Origin: an uncultured Lachnospiraceae bacterium
GTDB taxonomy: Bacteria; Bacillota_A; Clostridia; Lachnospirales; Lachnospiraceae
NCBI GenBank assembly: GCA_902783205.1
Contig: CACZQE010000174.1
Location: 1-5,868, forward strand
DNA: 5,868 nt
Reading direction: 5' to 3'
The notes beneath the pieces were generated by a model. It saw only the letters and a list, made by a program, of their open reading frames with translations. It ran no database searches and was not told the origin of the DNA. A program made the position numbers and the translations under genes. The first letter of the stretch is position 1. Every line of letters begins with the position of its first letter. Shown piece after piece: positions 5,051 to 5,868 of this stretch.

Positions 5051-5868
5051 ATGACATATGAAGAAGCGATCCGCTGGCTGGACGAACAGAGATACTCCAA
5101 AATTTTTCTGGGGCTTGATACCATTCGAAGACTGATGGAACTGCTGGGCAATCCCCAGAAAAAGATGAAATATGTTCATATAGCCGGAACCAACGGCAAG
5201 GGATCCACGGCAGCCTGCATGGATGCTGTCCTGCGAAAGGCAGGATACAGGACAGGCCTGATGACATCTCCCTATCTGGTACATTTTGAGGAGAAGATCA
5301 GAGTGGACGGGAATCCGATTGACCGGGAAAGCCTGATCCGGCTCACGGAAAAAACGGCTGCCTGTGTAGAAAAGGTCCGGGCTGAAGGAATGGATCCTAC
5401 ACCCTTTGAGATTCAGACCGCCGTGGCCTTCCAGTATTTTCTTCAGGAAAAGTGCAGGATCGTCGTTCTGGAAGTAGGATTGGGAGGAAGACTGGATTCC
5501 ACCAACGTGATCGACAGTTCGGAAGTTTCACTGATCACTTCGCTGAGTATGGAACACCAGAACTTCCTGGGAGATACCATTGAAAAGATCGCGGGGGAAA
5601 AGGCCGGGATCATCAAGGAAGGCGGGACTGTGATCTGCCATCCCCAGTGTCCGGAGGCAATGGCCGTAATCCGGGAATGCTGTGAGAAAAGGAAGGCCCG
5701 CCTGCTGGTTCCCGACCCGGAAAAGATCCGGCAGAAAGAGGCAGATTTTGAAGGACAGAATTTTGAAATAGAAGGCAGGGGAGACTATCGTCTCGGACTG
5801 GCCGGAGACTATCAGGTCATGAACGCGGCAGCCGTTGTGATGGCGGCAGACATCCTGACAGAGAAAGG
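5051..5868 (+). CDS. folC: Bifunctional folylpolyglutamate synthase/dihydrofolate synthase, 3' end outside window
   Basis: FolC adds glutamate to dihydropteroate and then to tetrahydrofolates using ATP, in the cytoplasm. The first 272 codons are present, about 60% of the usual 420-440 aa, and the frame is open to the window edge. Seen in order: MTYEEAIRWL at the N-terminus, P-loop HIAGTNGKGST (43-53), TSPYLVHFEEKIRVDG (72-87), PFEIQTAVAF, the omega-loop LEVGLGGRLDSTNVI, SMEHQNFLGDT, then IAGEKAGIIKEG, and near the edge AGDYQVMNAA. The segment IAGEKAGIIK holds the lysine that is carbamylated in characterised FolC enzymes. The more usual Asp-His pair before xxxLG is Glu-His here, a conservative change. 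AAAAGAGG (5033-5040) lies 10 nt before the ATG at 5051. Another ATG at 5043 opens only a three-codon frame ending in a TGA that overlaps the folC start. Confidence 0.95.
   Translation, partial: MTYEEAIRWLDEQRYSKIFLGLDTIRRLMELLGNPQKKMKYVHIAGTNGKGSTAACMDAVLRKAGYRTGLMTSPYLVHFEEKIRVDGNPIDRESLIRLTEKTAACVEKVRAEGMDPTPFEIQTAVAFQYFLQEKCRIVVLEVGLGGRLDSTNVIDSSEVSLITSLSMEHQNFLGDTIEKIAGEKAGIIKEGGTVICHPQCPEAMAVIRECCEKRKARLLVPDPEKIRQKEADFEGQNFEIEGRGDYRLGLAGDYQVMNAAAVVMAADILTEK

Noticed and set aside
4985..5284. Minus-strand open frames opposite the start of folC
   Set aside because: FolC motifs on the plus strand are unambiguous. The antisense translations look like shadow sequence.

Overview
The window looks like a chromosomal segment from an anaerobic, low-to-mid-GC Firmicute, most likely a clostridial gut bacterium of the Lachnospiraceae type. 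The grounds are strong AGGAG-type ribosome binding sites, a Gram-positive lipoprotein signal on the binding protein, a heavy-metal ATPase-like C-terminal HMA tail, and the style of the FolC and ComEC-like proteins. No rRNA, tRNA, CRISPR array, insertion sequence or phage gene is visible. The placement is an inference from protein style, not from a database search.

Layout: (1) 1-120, the last 39 codons of a gene ending in a heavy-metal-associated (HMA) domain, probably a CopA-type copper P-type ATPase. (2) 146-2545, a complete three-gene polar amino acid ABC importer in the order lipoprotein receptor, permease, ATPase, with the last two genes overlapping by 11 nt. (3) 2593-3765, a membrane-anchored, ComEC-like metallo-beta-lactamase-fold protein with a C-terminal Ada-like metal-binding module. 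(4) 3773-3819, a bidirectional terminator between convergent genes. (5) 3867-4817, minus strand, a cytoplasmic SxxK serine hydrolase of the beta-lactamase/EstB type. (6) 4818-5050, a divergent intergenic region with candidate promoters for both flanking genes and two interlocking inverted repeats. (7) 5051-5868, the first 272 codons of folC, cut by the window end.

The plus-strand genes from the HMA protein to the MBL protein are separated by 25 nt, 20 nt, an 11 nt overlap and 47 nt (38 nt to the upstream ATG), and no terminator is visible between them. They may therefore be one transcription unit ending at the hairpin at 3779-3815. The binding protein captures an amino acid outside the cell, the permease forms the channel (probably as a homodimer) and the ATPase drives uptake. 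The MBL protein probably acts outside the membrane, possibly on nucleic acid, but that role is inferred from family resemblance only. The serine hydrolase and folC are each likely to be transcribed from their own promoters in the 4818-5050 gap.

Most of the window is ordinary metabolism. I found no convincing new multi-gene system. The points most worth checking are the MBL/Ada-like fusion, the interlocked inverted repeats upstream of folC, and the tight junction between a metal ATPase-like gene and an amino acid importer.
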